A stretch of DNA of 64,000 bases from Echiichthys vipera (taxonomy: Eukaryota > Chordata > Actinopteri > Perciformes > Trachinidae): contig OY829646.1 of the NCBI GenBank assembly GCA_963691815.1, positions 3,583,152 through 3,647,151 of the forward strand, in the 5' to 3' direction. The position numbers and the translations under genes were made by a program. The notes beneath the pieces were generated by a model. The model was not told where the DNA came from, searched no databases, and saw only the letters and a list, made by a program, of their open reading frames with translations. This document shows positions 1-13,868 of this stretch, piece after piece; within the stretch, counting starts at the first letter, position 1; every line of letters starts with the position of its first letter.

Positions 1-1639
1 ATACAGAGGTGATGTCATAGATTAAGATACACAGAGGTGATGTCATAGATTTAGATATACGGAGGGGAGGTCATAGATTAAGATATACAGAGGTGAGGTT
101 TTAGATTTAGAAACACAGAGGTGAGATCATCGATTTAGATATACCCAGGTGAGGTCATAGATTTAGATATATAGAGGTGAGGTCATAGATTTAGATATAC
201 AGAGGTGATGTCATTGATTTAGATATACAGAGGTGAGGTCATAGATTTAGATAAACAGAGGTGAGGTCATAGATTTAGATATACAGAGGGGGGGTCATAG
301 ATTTAGATATACAGAGGTGAGGTCATAGATTAAGATATACCCAGGTGAGGTCATAGATTTTAGAAATACAGAGGTGATGTCATAGATTTAGATATACAGA
401 GGTGATGTCATAGATTAAGATACACAGAGGTGATGTCATAGATTTATGATATACAACGGTGATGTCATATCTTTAGATATACAGAGTTGCTGTCATAGAT
501 TTTAGATATACAGAGGTGAGGTCATAGATTTTGATACACAGAGGTGATGTCAGAGATTTATGATATACAGAGGTGAGGTCATAGATTTAGATATACAGAG
601 GTGAGGTCATAGATTTAGATATACAGAGGGGAGGTCGTAGATTTAGATATAGAGAATTAAGGTCATATATTTAGATATACAGAGGTGATGTCATATATTC
701 TGATATACAGAGGTAAGGTCATAGATTTAGATATACAGAGGTGATGTCATAGATTTAGATATACAGAAGTGATGTCATAGATATATGATATACAGAGGTG
801 ATGTCATAGATTTTCGAAATAAGATGTGAGGTCATGGATTTAGATATACAGAGTTGATGTCATAGATTTAGATATACAGAGGTGAGGTCATAGATTTAGA
901 TATACAGAGGTGATGTCATATATTTAGATATACAGAGTTGATGTCATAGTTTTTAGATATACAGAGGTGAGGTCGTAGATTTAGATATACAGAGGTAAGG
1001 TCATGTATTTAGATATACAGAGGTGATGTCATAGATTTAGATATACAGAGGTGATGTCATAGATTAAGATATACAGAGGTGATGTCATAGATTAAGATAT
1101 ACAGAGGTGATGTCATAGATTAAGATACACAGAGGTGATGTCATAGATTTATGATATACAGAGGTGATGTCATAGATTTAGATATACCCAGGTGAGAACA
1201 TAGATTTAGATACAAAGAGGTGAGGTCATAGATTTTAGATATACAGAGGTGATGTCATAGATTAAGATACAAAAAGGTGAGGTCATAGATTTTAGATATA
1301 CAGAGGTGATGTCATAGATTTATGATATACAGAGGTGATGTCATAGATTAAGATACACAGAGGTGAGGTCATAGATTTTAGATATACAGAGGTGATGTCA
1401 TGGATTTAGATATACAGAGGTGAGGTCATAGATTATAGATACACAGAGGTGTGGTCATAGATTTAGATATAAAGAGTTGATGTCATAGATTAAGATACAC
1501 AGAGGTGAGGTCATAGATTTAGATTTACAGAGGTGAGGTCATAGATTTTGATATACAGAGGTGAGGTCATAGATTTAGATATACAGAGGGGAGGTCATAG
1601 ATTTAGATATACAGAGGTGATGTCATAGATTTAGATACA

Positions 1640-4600
1640 CAGAGGTGATGTCATAGATTTAGATATACAGAGGTGATGTCATAGATAAAGATATACAGAG
1701 GTGATGTCATAGATTAAGATACACAGAGGTGATGTCATAGATTTATGATATACAGAGGTGATGTTATAGATTAAGATACACAAAGTTGAGGTCATAGATT
1801 TTAGATATACAGAGGTGATGTCATAGATTTATGATTTACAGAGGTGATGTCATAGATTAAGATACACAGAGGTGAGGTCATAGATTTTAGATATACAGAG
1901 GTGATGTCATAGATTTAGATATACAGAGGTGAGGTCATAGATTTTAGATATACAGAGGTGATGTCTTAGATTAAGATATACAACGTTGAGGTCATAGATT
2001 TAGATATACAGAGGTGAGGACATAGATAATAGATGCACAGAGGTGAGGTCATGGATTTAGATATACAGAGGTGAGGTCATAGATTTAGATATAGAGAGGT
2101 TATGTCATAGATTTAGATATACAGAGGTGATGTCATAGATTTAGATATACCGAGGTGAGAACATAGATTTAGATACAAAGAGGTGAGGTCATAGATTTTA
2201 GACATACAGAGGTGATGTCATAGATTTTGCTATACAACGGTGAGGTCATAGATTTTAGATGCCCTGAGGTGAGGTCATAGATTTAGATATACAGAGGTGA
2301 TGTCATAGATTTAGATACACAGAGGTGATGTCATAGATTTAGATATACCGAGGTGAGAACATAGATAAAGATATACAGAGGTGATGTCATAGATTAAGAT
2401 ACACAGAGGTGATGTCATAGAATTATGATATACAGAGGTGGTGTCATAGATTAAGATACACAAAGGTGAGGTCATAGATTTTAGATATACAGAGGTGATG
2501 TCATAGATTCATGATATACAGAGGTGATGTCATAGATTAAGATACACAGAGGTGAGGTCATAGATTTTAGATATACAGAGGTGATGTCATGGATTTAGAT
2601 ATACAGAGGTGAGGTCATAGATTTTAGATATACAGAGGTGAGGACATAGATTTAGATATACAGAGGTGAGGTCACAGATTATAGATACACAGAGGTGTGG
2701 TTATAGATTTAGATATACAGAGGTGATGTCATAGATTAAGATATACAGAGGTGATGTCATAGATTTATGATATACAGAGGTGATGTCATAGATTAAGATA
2801 CAAAGAGGTGAGGTCATAGATTTTAGATATACAGAGGTGAGGTCATAGATTTAGATATACAGAGGTGATGTCATAGATTAAGATACACAGAGGTGAGGTC
2901 ATTGATTTTAGATATACAGAGGTGATGTCATAGATTTAGATATACAGAGGTGATGTCATGAATTAAGATAAACAGAGGTGATGTCATAGATTTTAAATAT
3001 ACAGAGGTGATGTCATAGATTTAGATATACAGAGGTGATGTCATAAATTCAGATACACAGAGGTGAGGTCATAGATTTTAGATATACAGAGGTGATGTCA
3101 TAGATTAAGATACAAAAAGGTGAGATCATAGATTTTAGATATACAGAGGTGATGTTATAGATTTATGATATACAGAGGTGATGTCATAGATTAAGATACA
3201 CAGAGGTGAGGTCATAGATTTTAGATATACAGAGGTGATGTCATGGATTTAGATATACAGAGGTGAGGTCATAGATTATAGATACACAGAGGTGTGGTCA
3301 TAGATTTAGATATAAAGAGTTGATGTCATAGATTAAGATACACAGAGGTGAGGTCATAGATTTAGATTTACAGAGGTGAGGTCATAGATTTAGATGTACA
3401 GAGGTGAGGTCATAGATTTAGATATACAGAGGGGAGGTCATAGATTTAGATATACAGAGGTGATGTCATAGATTAAGGTATACCCAGGTGAGGTCATAGA
3501 TTTTAGATATACAGAGGTGATGTCATAGATTTAGATATATAGAGGTGAGGTCATAGATTTAGATATACAGAGGTGATGTCATAGATTAAGATTCACAGAG
3601 GTGAGGTCATTGATTTTAGATATACAGAGGTGATGTCATAGATTTAGATATACAGAGGTGATGTCATGAATTAAGATACACAGAGGTGAGGTCATAGATT
3701 TTAGATATACAGAGGTGATGTCATAGATTTAGATACACAGAGGTGATGTCATAGATTTAGATATACAGAGGTGATGTCATAGATAAAGATATACAGAGGT
3801 GATGTCATAGATTTATGATTTACAGAGGTGATGTCATAGATTAAGATACACAGAGGTGAGGTCATAGATTTTAGATATACAGAGGTGATGTCATTGATTT
3901 AGATATACAGAGGTGAGGTCATAGATTTTAGATATACAGAGGTGATGTCTTAGATTTAGATATACAACGTTGAGGTCATAGATTTAGATATACAGAGGTG
4001 AGGACATAGATAATAGATGCACAGAGGTGAGGTCATGGATTTAGATATACAGAGGTGAGGTCATAGATTTAGATATAGAGAGGTTATGTCATAGATTTAG
4101 ATATACAGAGGTGATGTCATAGATTTAGATATACCGAGGTGAGAACATAGATTTAGATACAAAGAGGTGAGGTCATAGATTTTAGACATACAGAGGTGAT
4201 GTCATAGATTTTGCTATACAACGGTGAGGTCATAGATTTTAGATGCCCTGAGGTGAGGTCATAGATTTAGATATACAGAGGTGATGTCATAGATTTAGAT
4301 ACACAGAGGTGATGTCATAGATTTAGATATACAGAGGTGATGTCATAGATAAAGATATACAGAGGTGATGTCATAGATTAAGATACACAGAGGTGATGTC
4401 ATAGAATTATGATATACAGAGGTGATGTCATAGATTAAGATACACAAAGGTGAGGTCATAGATTTTAGATATACAGAGGTGATGTCATAGATTCATGATA
4501 TACAGAGGTGATGTCATAGATTAAGATACACAGAGGTGAGGTCATAGATTTTAGATATACAGAGGTGATGTCATGGATTTAGATATACAGAGGTGAGGTC

Positions 4601-7110
4601 ATAGATTTTAGATATACAGAGGTGAGGACATAGATTTAGATATACAGAGGTGAGGTCACAGATTATAGATACACAGAGGTGTGGTTATAGATTTAGATAT
4701 ACAGAAGTGATGTCATAGATTAAGATATACAGAGGTGATGTCATAGATTTATGATATACAGAGGTGATGTCATAGATTAAGATACACAGAGGTGAGGTCA
4801 TAGATTTTAGATATACAGAGGTGAGGTCATAGATTTAGATATACAGAGGTGATGTCATAGATTAAGATACACAGAGGTGATGTCATGAATTAAGATAAAC
4901 AGAGGTGATGTCATAGATTTTAAATATACAGAGGTGATGTCATAGATTTAGATATACAGAGGTGATGTCATAGATTTAGATATACAGAGGTGAGGTCATT
5001 GATTTTAGATATACAGAGGTGATGTCATAGATTTAGATATACAGAGGTGATGTCATGAATTAAGATAAACAGAGGTGATGTCATAGATTTTAAATATACA
5101 GAGGTGATGTCATAGATTTAGATATACAGAGGTGATGTCATAAATTCAGATACACAGAGGTGAGGTCATAGATTTTAGATATACAGAGGTGATGTCATAG
5201 ATTAAGATACAAAAAGGTGAGGTCATAGATTTTAGATATACAGAGGTGATGTTATAGATTTATGATATACAGAGGTGATGTCATAGATTAAGATACACAG
5301 AGGTGAGGTCATAGATTTTAGATATACAGAGGTGATGTCATGGATTTAGATATACAGAGGTGAGGTCATAGATTATAGATACACAGAGGTGTGGTCATAG
5401 ATTTAGATATAAAGAGTTGATGTCATAGATTAAGATACACAGAGGTGAGGTCATAGATTTAGATTTACAGAGGTGAGGTCATAGATTTAGATATACAGAG
5501 GTGAGGTGATAGATTTAGATATACAGAGGGGAGGTCATAGATTTAGATATACAGAGGTGATGTCATAGATTAAGGTATACCCAGGTGAGGTCATAGATTT
5601 TAGATATACAGAAGTGATGTCATAGATTTAGATATATAGAGGTGAGGTCATAGATTTAGATATACAGAGGTGATGTCATAGATTAAGATTCACAGAGGTG
5701 AGGTCATTGATTTTAGATATACAGAGGTGATGTCATAGATTTAGATATACAGAGGTGATGTCATGAATTAAGATACACAGAGGTGAGGTCATAGATTTTA
5801 GATATACAGAGGTGATGTCATAGATTAAGATACAAAAAGGTGAGGTCATAGATTTTAGATATACAGAGGTGATGTCATAGATTTATGATATACAGAGGTG
5901 ATGTCATAGATTAAGATACACAGAGGTGAGGTCATAGATTTTAGATATACAGAGGTGATATCATAGATTAAGATACACAGAGGTGAGGTCATAGATTTTA
6001 GATATACAGAGGTGATATCATGGATTTAGATATACAGAGGTGAGGTCATAGATTATAGATACACAGAGGTGTGGTCATAGATTTAGATATAAAGAGTTGA
6101 TGTCATAGATTAAGATACACAGAGGTGAGGTCATAGATTTAGATTTACAGAGGTGATGTCATAGATTTAGATATACCCAGGTGAGGTCATAGATTTAGAT
6201 ATATAGAGGTGAGGTCATAGATTTAGATATACAGAAGTGATGTCATAGATTTAGATATACAGCGGTGAGGTCATAGATTTTAGATATAGAGAGGTTATGT
6301 CATAGATTTAGATATACAGAGGTGATGTCATAGATTTAGATATACCCAGGTGAGAACATAGATTTAGATACAAAGAGGTGAGGTCATAGATTTTAGACAT
6401 ACAGAGGTGATGTCATAGATTTTGCTATACAACGGTGAGGTCATAGATTTTAGATGCCCTGAGGTGAGGTCATAGATTTAGATATACAGAGGTGATGTCA
6501 TAGATTTAGATACAGAGAGGTGATGTCATAGATTTAGATATACAGAGGTGATGTCATAGATAAAAATATACAGAGGTGATGTCATAGATTAAGATACACA
6601 GAGGTGATGTCATAGATTTATGATATACAGAGGTGATGTCATGGATTAAGATACACAAAGGTGAGGTCATAGATTTTAGATATACAGAGGTGATGTCATA
6701 GATTTAGATATACAGAGGTGATGTCATAGATTTAGATATACAGCGGTGAGGTCATAGATTTTAGATATACAGAGGTGATGTCTTAGATTTAGATATACAA
6801 CGTTGAGGTCATAGATTTAGATATACAGAGGTGATGTCATAGATTTAGATATACAGAGGTGAGGACATAGATAATAGATGCACAGAGGTGAGGTCATGGA
6901 TTTAGATATACAGAGGTGAGGTCATAGATTTAGATATAGAGAGGTTATGTCATAGATTTAGATATACAGAGGTGATGTCATAGATTTAGATATACCCAGG
7001 TGAGAACATAGATTTAGATACAAAGAGGTGAGGTCATAGATTTTAGACATACAGAGGTGATGTCATAGATTTTGCTATACAACGCTGAGGTCATAGATTT
7101 TAGATGCCCT
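1640..7110. repeat. Higher-order repeats of about 2.0-2.2 kb inside the minisatellite
   Basis: Rare variant units recur in the same order at long spacing. The variant gatgccctgagg has its gccc at 2261, 4245, 6456 and 7106. The variant caacgttgag is at 1981, 3965 and 6798, and cacagattatag is at 2673 and 4657. The first interval is exactly 1984 bp for all three markers; later ones differ by whole or near-whole units. This shows that blocks of about 70 units were duplicated as blocks, after variants had arisen. Exact block edges were not determined. Confidence 0.85.
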
Positions 7111-8299
7111 GAGGTGAGGTCATAGATTTAGATACACAGAGGTGATGTCATAGATTTAGATATACAGAGGTGATGTCATAGATAAAGATATACAGAGGTG
7201 ATGTCATAGATTAAGATACACAGAGGTGATGTCATAGATTTATGATATACAGAGGTGATGTCATAGATTAAGATACACAAAGGTGAGGTCATAGATTTTA
7301 GATATACAGAGGTGATGTTATAGATTTATGATATACAGAGGTGATGTCATAGATTAAAATACACAGAGGTGAGGTCATAGATTTTAGATATACAGAGGTG
7401 ATGTCATGGATTTAGATATACAGAGGTGAGGTCATAGATTTTAGATATACAGAGGTGTAGACATAGATTTAGATATATAGAGGTGAGGTCACAGATTATA
7501 GATACACAGAGGTGTGGTCATAGATTTAGATATATAGAGTTGATGTCAGATTTAGATATACAGAGGTGATGTCATAGATTAAGATATACAGAGGTGATGT
7601 CATAGATTTATGATATACAGAGGTGATGTCATAGATTGAGATACACAGAGGTGAGGTCATAGATTTTAGATATACAGAGGTGATGTCATAGATTAAGATA
7701 CACAGAGGTGAGGTCATTGATTTTAGATATACAGAGGTGATGTCATAGATTTAGATATACAGAGGTGATGTCATGAATTAAGATACACAGAGGTGATGTC
7801 ATAGATTTTAGATATACAGAGGTGATGTCATAGATTTAAATATACAGAGGTGATGTCATGAATTCAGATACACAGAGGTGAGGTCATAGATCTTAGATAT
7901 ACAGAGGTGATGTCATAGATTTATGATATACAGAGGTGAGGTCATAGATTTTAGATATACAGAGGTGATGTCATGGATTTAGATATACAGAGGTGAGGTC
8001 ATAGATTATAGATACACAGAGGTGTGGTCATAGATTTAGATATAAAGAGTTGATGTCAGATTTAGATATACAGAGGTGATATCATAGATTTAGATATACC
8101 CAGGTGAGGTCATAGATTTAGATATACCCAGGTGAGTTCATAGATTTAGATATACAGAGGTGATGTCATAGATTTAGATATACGGAGGTGATGTCATAGA
8201 TTTAGATATACCCAGGTGAGTTCATAGATTTAGATATACAGAGGTGAGGTCATAGATTTAGAAACACAGAGGTGAGATCATAGATTTAGATATACCCAG

Positions 8300-9924
8300 G
8301 TGAGGTCATAGATTTAGATATATAGAGGTGAGGTCATAGATTTAGATATACAGAGGTGATGTCATAGATTTAGATATACAGAGGGGAGGTCATAGATTTA
8401 GATATACAGAGATGATGTCATAGATTAAGATATACCCAGGTGAGGTCATAGATTTTAGATATACAGAGGTGATGTCATAGATTTAGATATACAGAGGTGA
8501 GGTCATAGATTTAGATAAACAGAGGTGATGTCATAGATTAAGATACACAGAGTTGAGGTCATAGATTTTAGATATACAGAGGTGATGTCATAGATTAAGA
8601 TACACAGAGGTGAGGTCATAGATTTTAGATATACAGAGGTGATGTCATAGATTTAGATATACAGAGGTGATGTCATAAATTAAGATACACAGAAGTGAGG
8701 TCGTAGATTTTAAGTATACAGAGGTGATGTCATAGATTCAGATACACAAAGTTGAGGTCATAGATTTTAGATATACAGAGGTGAGGTCATAGATTATAGA
8801 TACACCGAGGTGTGGTCATAGATTTAGATACAAAGAGTTGATGTCATAGATTTAGATATACAGAGGTGAGGTCATAGATTTAGATATACAGAGGTGATGT
8901 CATAGATTAAGATACACAAAGGTGAGGTCATAGATTTTAGATATACAGAGGTGATGTCTTAGATTTATGATATACAGAGGTGAGGTCATAGATTTTAGAT
9001 ATACAGAGGTGATGTCATGGATTTAGATATACAGAGGTGAGGTCATAGATTATAGATACACAGAGGTGTGGTCATAGATTTAGATATAAAGAGGTGATGT
9101 CGTAGATTTAGATATACCCAGGTGAGGTCATAGATTTAGATTTACAGAGGTGATGTCATAGATTTAGATATACGGAGGTGATGTCATAGATTTAGATATA
9201 CCCAGGTGAGGTCATAGATTTAGATATATAGAGGTGAGGTCATAGATTTAGATATACAGAGGTGATGTCATAGATTTAGATATACCCAGGTAAGGTCATA
9301 GATCTAGATATACCCAGATGAGCTCATAGATTAAGATACACAGAGGTGAGGTCATAGATTTAGATATACAGAGGTGATGTCATAGATTTAGATATACAGA
9401 GGGGAGGTCATAGATTTAGATATACAGAGGTGATGTCATAGATTTAGATATACAGAGGTGATTTTAATAGATTAAGATATACCCAGGTGAGGTCATAGAT
9501 TTTAGATATACAGAGCTGATGTCATAGATTTATGATATACAGAGGTGATGTCATAGATTTAGATATCCAGAGGTGATGTCATAAATTAAGATACACAGAG
9601 GTGATGTCATAGATTTAGATATACAGAGGTGAGGACATAGATTATAGATGCACAGAGGTGAGGTCATGGATTTAGATATACAGAGGTGAGGTCATAGATT
9701 TAGATTCACAGAGGTGATTTCATAGATTTATATATACAGAGGTGAGGTCATAGATTTAGAAATACAGAGGTGAGGTCATAGATTTAGATATACAGAGGTG
9801 AGGTCATAGATTTTAGATATACAGAGGTGAGGTCATAGATTTTAGATGCACAGAGGTGATGTCATAGATTTAGATATACAGAGATAATGTCATAGATTTA
9901 GATATACAGAGGTGAGGACATAGA
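8300..9924. repeat. Minisatellite block A, duplicated 1725 bp downstream
   Basis: This block matches 10025-11649 almost base for base at a constant offset of 1725 bp. Markers are gaggggaggt at 8381 and 10106, and the rare gatctagata variant at 9301 and 11026. The near identity, compared with the diverged units inside each block, points to a recent block duplication. Confidence 0.88.
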
Positions 9925-10024
9925 TTATAGATGCACAGAGGTGAGGTCATGGATTTAGATACACAGAGGTGAGGTCATATATTTAGATATATAGAGGTTA
10001 TGTCATAGATTTAGATATACAACG

Positions 10025-11649
10025 GTGAGGTCATAGATTTAGATATATAGAGGTGAGGTCATAGATTTAGATATACAGAGGTGATGTCATAGATTTAGAT
10101 ATACAGAGGGGAGGTCATAGATTTAGATATACAGAGATGATGTCATAGATTAAGATATACCCAGGTGAGGTCATAGATTTTAGATATACAGAGGTGATGT
10201 CATAGATTTAGATATACAGAGGTGAGGTCATAGATTTAGATAAACAGAGGTGATGTCATAGATTAAGATACACAGAGTTGAGGTCATAGATTTTAGATAT
10301 ACAGAGGTGATGTCATAGATTAAGATACACAGAGGTGAGGTCATAGATTTTAGATATACAGAGGTGATGTCATAGATTTAGATATACAGAGGTGATGTCA
10401 TAAATTAAGATACACAGAAGTGAGGTCGTAGATTTTAAGTATACAGAGGTGATGTCATAGATTCAGATACACAAAGTTGAGGTCATAGATTTTAGATATA
10501 CAGAGGTGAGGTCATAGATTATAGATACACCGAGGTGTGGTCATAGATTTAGATACAAAGAGTTGATGTCATAGATTTAGATATACAGAGGTGAGGTCAT
10601 AGATTTAGATATACAGAGGTGATGTCATAGATTAAGATACACAAAGGTGAGGTCATAGATTTTAGATATACAGAGGTGATGTCTTAGATTTATGATATAC
10701 AGAGGTGAGGTCATAGATTTTAGATATACAGAGGTGATGTCATGGATTTAGATATACAGAGGTGAGGTCATAGATTATAGATACACAGAGGTGTGGTCAT
10801 AGATTTAGATATAAAGAGGTGATGTCGTAGATTTAGATATACCCAGGTGAGGTCATAGATTTAGATTTACAGAGGTGATGTCATAGATTTAGATATACGG
10901 AGGTGATGTCATAGATTTAGATATACCCAGGTGAGGTCATAGATTTAGATATATAGAGGTGAGGTCATAGATTTAGATATACAGAGGTGATGTCATAGAT
11001 TTAGATATACCCAGGTAAGGTCATAGATCTAGATATACCCAGATGAGCTCATAGATTAAGATACACAGAGGTGAGGTCATAGATTTAGATATACAGAGGT
11101 GATGTCATAGATTTAGATATACAGAGGGGAGGTCATAGATTTAGATATACAGAGGTGATGTCATAGATTTAGATATACAGAGGTGATTTCAATAGATTAA
11201 GATATACCCAGGTGAGGTCATAGATTTTAGATATACAGAGCTGATGTCATAGATTTATGATATACAGAGGTGATGTCATAGATTTAGATATCCAGAGGTG
11301 ATGTCATAAATTAAGATACACAGAGGTGATGTCATAGATTTAGATATACAGAGGTGAGGACATAGATTATAGATGCACAGAGGTGAGGTCATGGATTTAG
11401 ATATACAGAGGTGAGGTCATAGATTTAGATTCACAGAGGTGATTTCATAGATTTAGATATACAGAGGTGAGGTCATAGATTTAGAAATACAGAGGTGAGG
11501 TCATAGATTTAGATATACAGAGGTGAGGTCATAGATTTTAGATATACAGAGGTGAGGTCATAGATTTTAGATGCACAGAGGTGATGTCATAGATTTAGAT
11601 ATACAGAGATAATGTCATAGATTTAGATATACAGAGGTGAGGACATAGA
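10025..11649. repeat. Minisatellite block B, second copy of the 1725-bp period
   Basis: Second copy of the block at 8300-9924. Only scattered substitutions separate the two, for example in a unit near 9475 versus 11200. The match stops where block A continues with a gcacagagg variant and block B continues with an atatagagg variant. Confidence 0.87.
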
Positions 11650-12070
11650 TTTAGATATATAGAGGTTATGTCATAGATTTAGATATACAACGGTGAGGTC
11701 ATAGATTTTAGATGCACAGAGGTGAGGTCATAGATTTAGATATGAAGAGGTGAGGTTATAGATTTAAATATGAAGAGGTGACAAAACAAAACAAAACAAA
11801 TCAGAACAAAAGTAAAGTCTCTAAATTGTTTTATTTCTTTTCAGTATATTTCATTGTGTGGAATTTATAAGCATCCAGGTCCCATCAAGGAGCTCAGGCT
11901 TTCAAAACCCAAAACTAAGTCCAGAGAGTAGCCTAGCCCGGCCTAAATGTTAATCTAGGCACGTTTCCATTAGGGTCAAATGTGGCCGCTGTGAAAGTTT
12001 CAGGGCACACCCTGTTAAATGGCCGCTACTCGCTGTGTTTCATTACAAAATAAGGCCCCAGAGGGATCAA

Positions 12071-12690
12071 GGGCGCACTCACACTGTCCATCCGTACCGT
12101 GCCATAGCACTTTTCACGGGTAAAGTCTAGTTCGTTTGACCAGTGTGAGTGCAACTGTACCGTGCCTAGCTGCAGCACACTCGCAGTCCACGGCCTGTTT
12201 GAGAGAGGTGGCCTTTTGTAAAGCACGTTTGCACATGTACGAGCACGAGCATGCTCAGGTGTATGAGCACGGACAAGAGGCCTAGGAGGTTCTGACGTCA
12301 TTTTATGTGCGCCTGTTCGGACATAGAAAAAAGAAGGATGGACCATGCGCAGACATTTAAAACAATGGCAGCGAAAGGTTCACGTTGGTGTGCTGTGAAG
12401 GTGGAGTGTTTACTGCAGATTTGGTTGGATGAAAATATTCAAAAACAGTCGACAAGACGCACAAAAACTCAGAGGTCTATGGAAAGATTTGTAAACAAAG
12501 CGACGCATCGCGATGACGTCATCAATGCGTGTGACGTGTTACAGCGTGATGACGTATGGACAGCAAGAAGCATTCGCAGAGGCCCAGCTAGTGTGAGTAC
12601 AAACGGGCCTGGCCCACGGGGGGAGAGGGAGGGGGGGACAAGTACCCTAAAGCACGGGGCACGGTACGAATGGAGAGTGTGAGTGCGCCC
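12071..12690 (+). mobile_element. Non-autonomous DNA transposon with Myb/SANT-coding remnant, copy 1
   Basis: The two ends are inverted repeats of about 34 bp: gggcgcactcacactg at the left and its complement at 12675-12690, extending inward to a shared taccgtgcc. The flanks are TCAA on the left and TTAG on the right, each one base from TTAA. The sister copy at 23668-24280 is flanked by intact TTAA on both sides, so a TTAA target duplication is likely. TTAA with GGG-type termini suits the Kolobok group better than piggyBac, whose ends begin CCC, but this is inference from termini only. The element sits inside an older dispersed repeat. It also contains a perfect palindrome, gatgacgtcatc, near 12512. 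Confidence 0.8.
12365..12520 (+). pseudogene. Myb/SANT-like (MADF-type) DNA-binding domain remnant
   Basis: The ATG at 12365 opens a frame starting MAAKGSRW and continuing with VECLLQIWLDENIQ. A tryptophan near the start, an acidic VE-x-LL-x-IW helix and an ENIQ-type turn are typical of the first helix of Myb/SANT-like domains carried by transposon accessory proteins such as those of Harbinger-type elements. The sister copy has E in place of the K before VECLL. The later helices are not recognisable and the frame runs on into the element's right TIR, so this is a decayed coding fragment, not a gene. The same N-terminus is found at 23955 and, diverged, at 21750. Confidence 0.6.
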
Positions 12691-13084
12691 TTAGAGACTC
12701 CGGAGGTGACGTATCACTCTGAATGGGTTTGGATCATCATGTGATCATTACAGTGGAGTACAGTGTACTCTGGCACTTCTTTCTCCAGGTGAGAAATCCA
12801 AAATAGTTGCTGTTTGAATAATCTAGTTGACATTCAGATGGCACCCAAGATCTGACCATTATTAAAATGTATGATGTTCAAGAAAGACAAGGAAAACAAA
12901 GAGTTTGTCATCATTAGGACATTTCAGGTGGCATGTATGATTCACGGTGTCAACTTATGTACTTATGTAAGTAACATGAAAGAAAACACTCACATACCTT
13001 AAAACTTCTGGTCACTGTAAATGTGTGTGTTAATGATAGACAGACTGTCACCGGTGCAGACCAGAGGACTATATAGTATATCTC

Positions 13085-13199
<115 letters not shown>

Positions 13200-13429
13200 C
13201 AGGTCAGAATCCAACCTGGCCGCTGCAGCACTCATTTAACAAGCCCGTGCACAGATCCTTTTCTGTGCTGCGTTCTTCTACACCAGTGGATAAAAGTGTT
13301 TGCTCTACTTCCTGCTGAGAGCTATATCCAATCAACAACCAGGTTTCTCTCAGGGGAGAAAAACAGCCCTGCTCTGTGACAGGGTAAACAAAGGTGCGAC
13401 TCACATTCAAATTAGGGGTGTTTCAGAAA

Positions 13430-13864
13430 CTTATATTCCACATACTGTAATGGACACGCCACTTCTGTTTTTCAATTCCGAACCGACCCGAGCTTGACAC
13501 AGTTTATGTAAGTTGAAGTGTTACACGATTATGATATAGCAATATTTTGCTTTCATGCGTTGCCACCTAGCCTTAAACAATCCCCAACGCTGAACAAGAA
13601 ATAGCCCAGCACAGACAGTAGGTCCATTCATCAAAAAAAAACTTGAAGCACCACGTCAAGCTGGCCAAACCTAACCCAGGTTCCTCAGGTAACACTACCT
13701 TTGTTCTCTCCTTTAGTCCAATACTACTGATAATATAACACTGTGCAGACATGCATGCAACTCTCAGCACACAGCAGAAGTCACTATTTGATGCAAGACT
13801 AGATACCTATAAGAATGTGCTGAGGCCATCTTTTATGATCTACATGCAATTTTATTATTTAAAA

Positions 13865-13868
<4 letters not shown>
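13430..13868. other. Unassigned spacer
   Basis: I see no gene, no convincing element end and no tandem repeat here. The composition is ordinary. Confidence 0.5.

Larger units (their letters stand above)
1..11775. repeat. 28-bp minisatellite array (about 420 copies)
   Basis: A head-to-tail array with a unit close to agaggtgatgtcatagattt followed by agatatac, 28 bp in all, runs without interruption from the first base to about 11775. Common variants swap TGATGTC for TGAGGTC, ttta for ttaa, or add one T, giving 27-29 bp units. The plus strand is strongly G-over-C (about 8 G to 2 C per unit). There are no unique spacers and no plausible gene; short open frames in it simply repeat every 28 residues. 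The left edge is outside the window, so the true length is greater. The right edge decays into an A-rich stretch with aaaac repeats. Confidence 0.97.

Noticed and set aside
7526..7717. 63-codon open frame in the minisatellite
   Set aside because: It is the 28-bp unit translated over and over (28-residue period); stops in neighbouring units show no selection for a frame.
1..11775. CRISPR-like appearance of 28-bp direct repeats
   Set aside because: Units are directly adjacent with no unique spacers, no Cas genes are present, and the sequence is clearly vertebrate.
12305..12682. 125-codon frame as a host gene
   Set aside because: It lies wholly inside a TIR-bounded transposon and reads into the right TIR; only the Myb/SANT start is meaningful.
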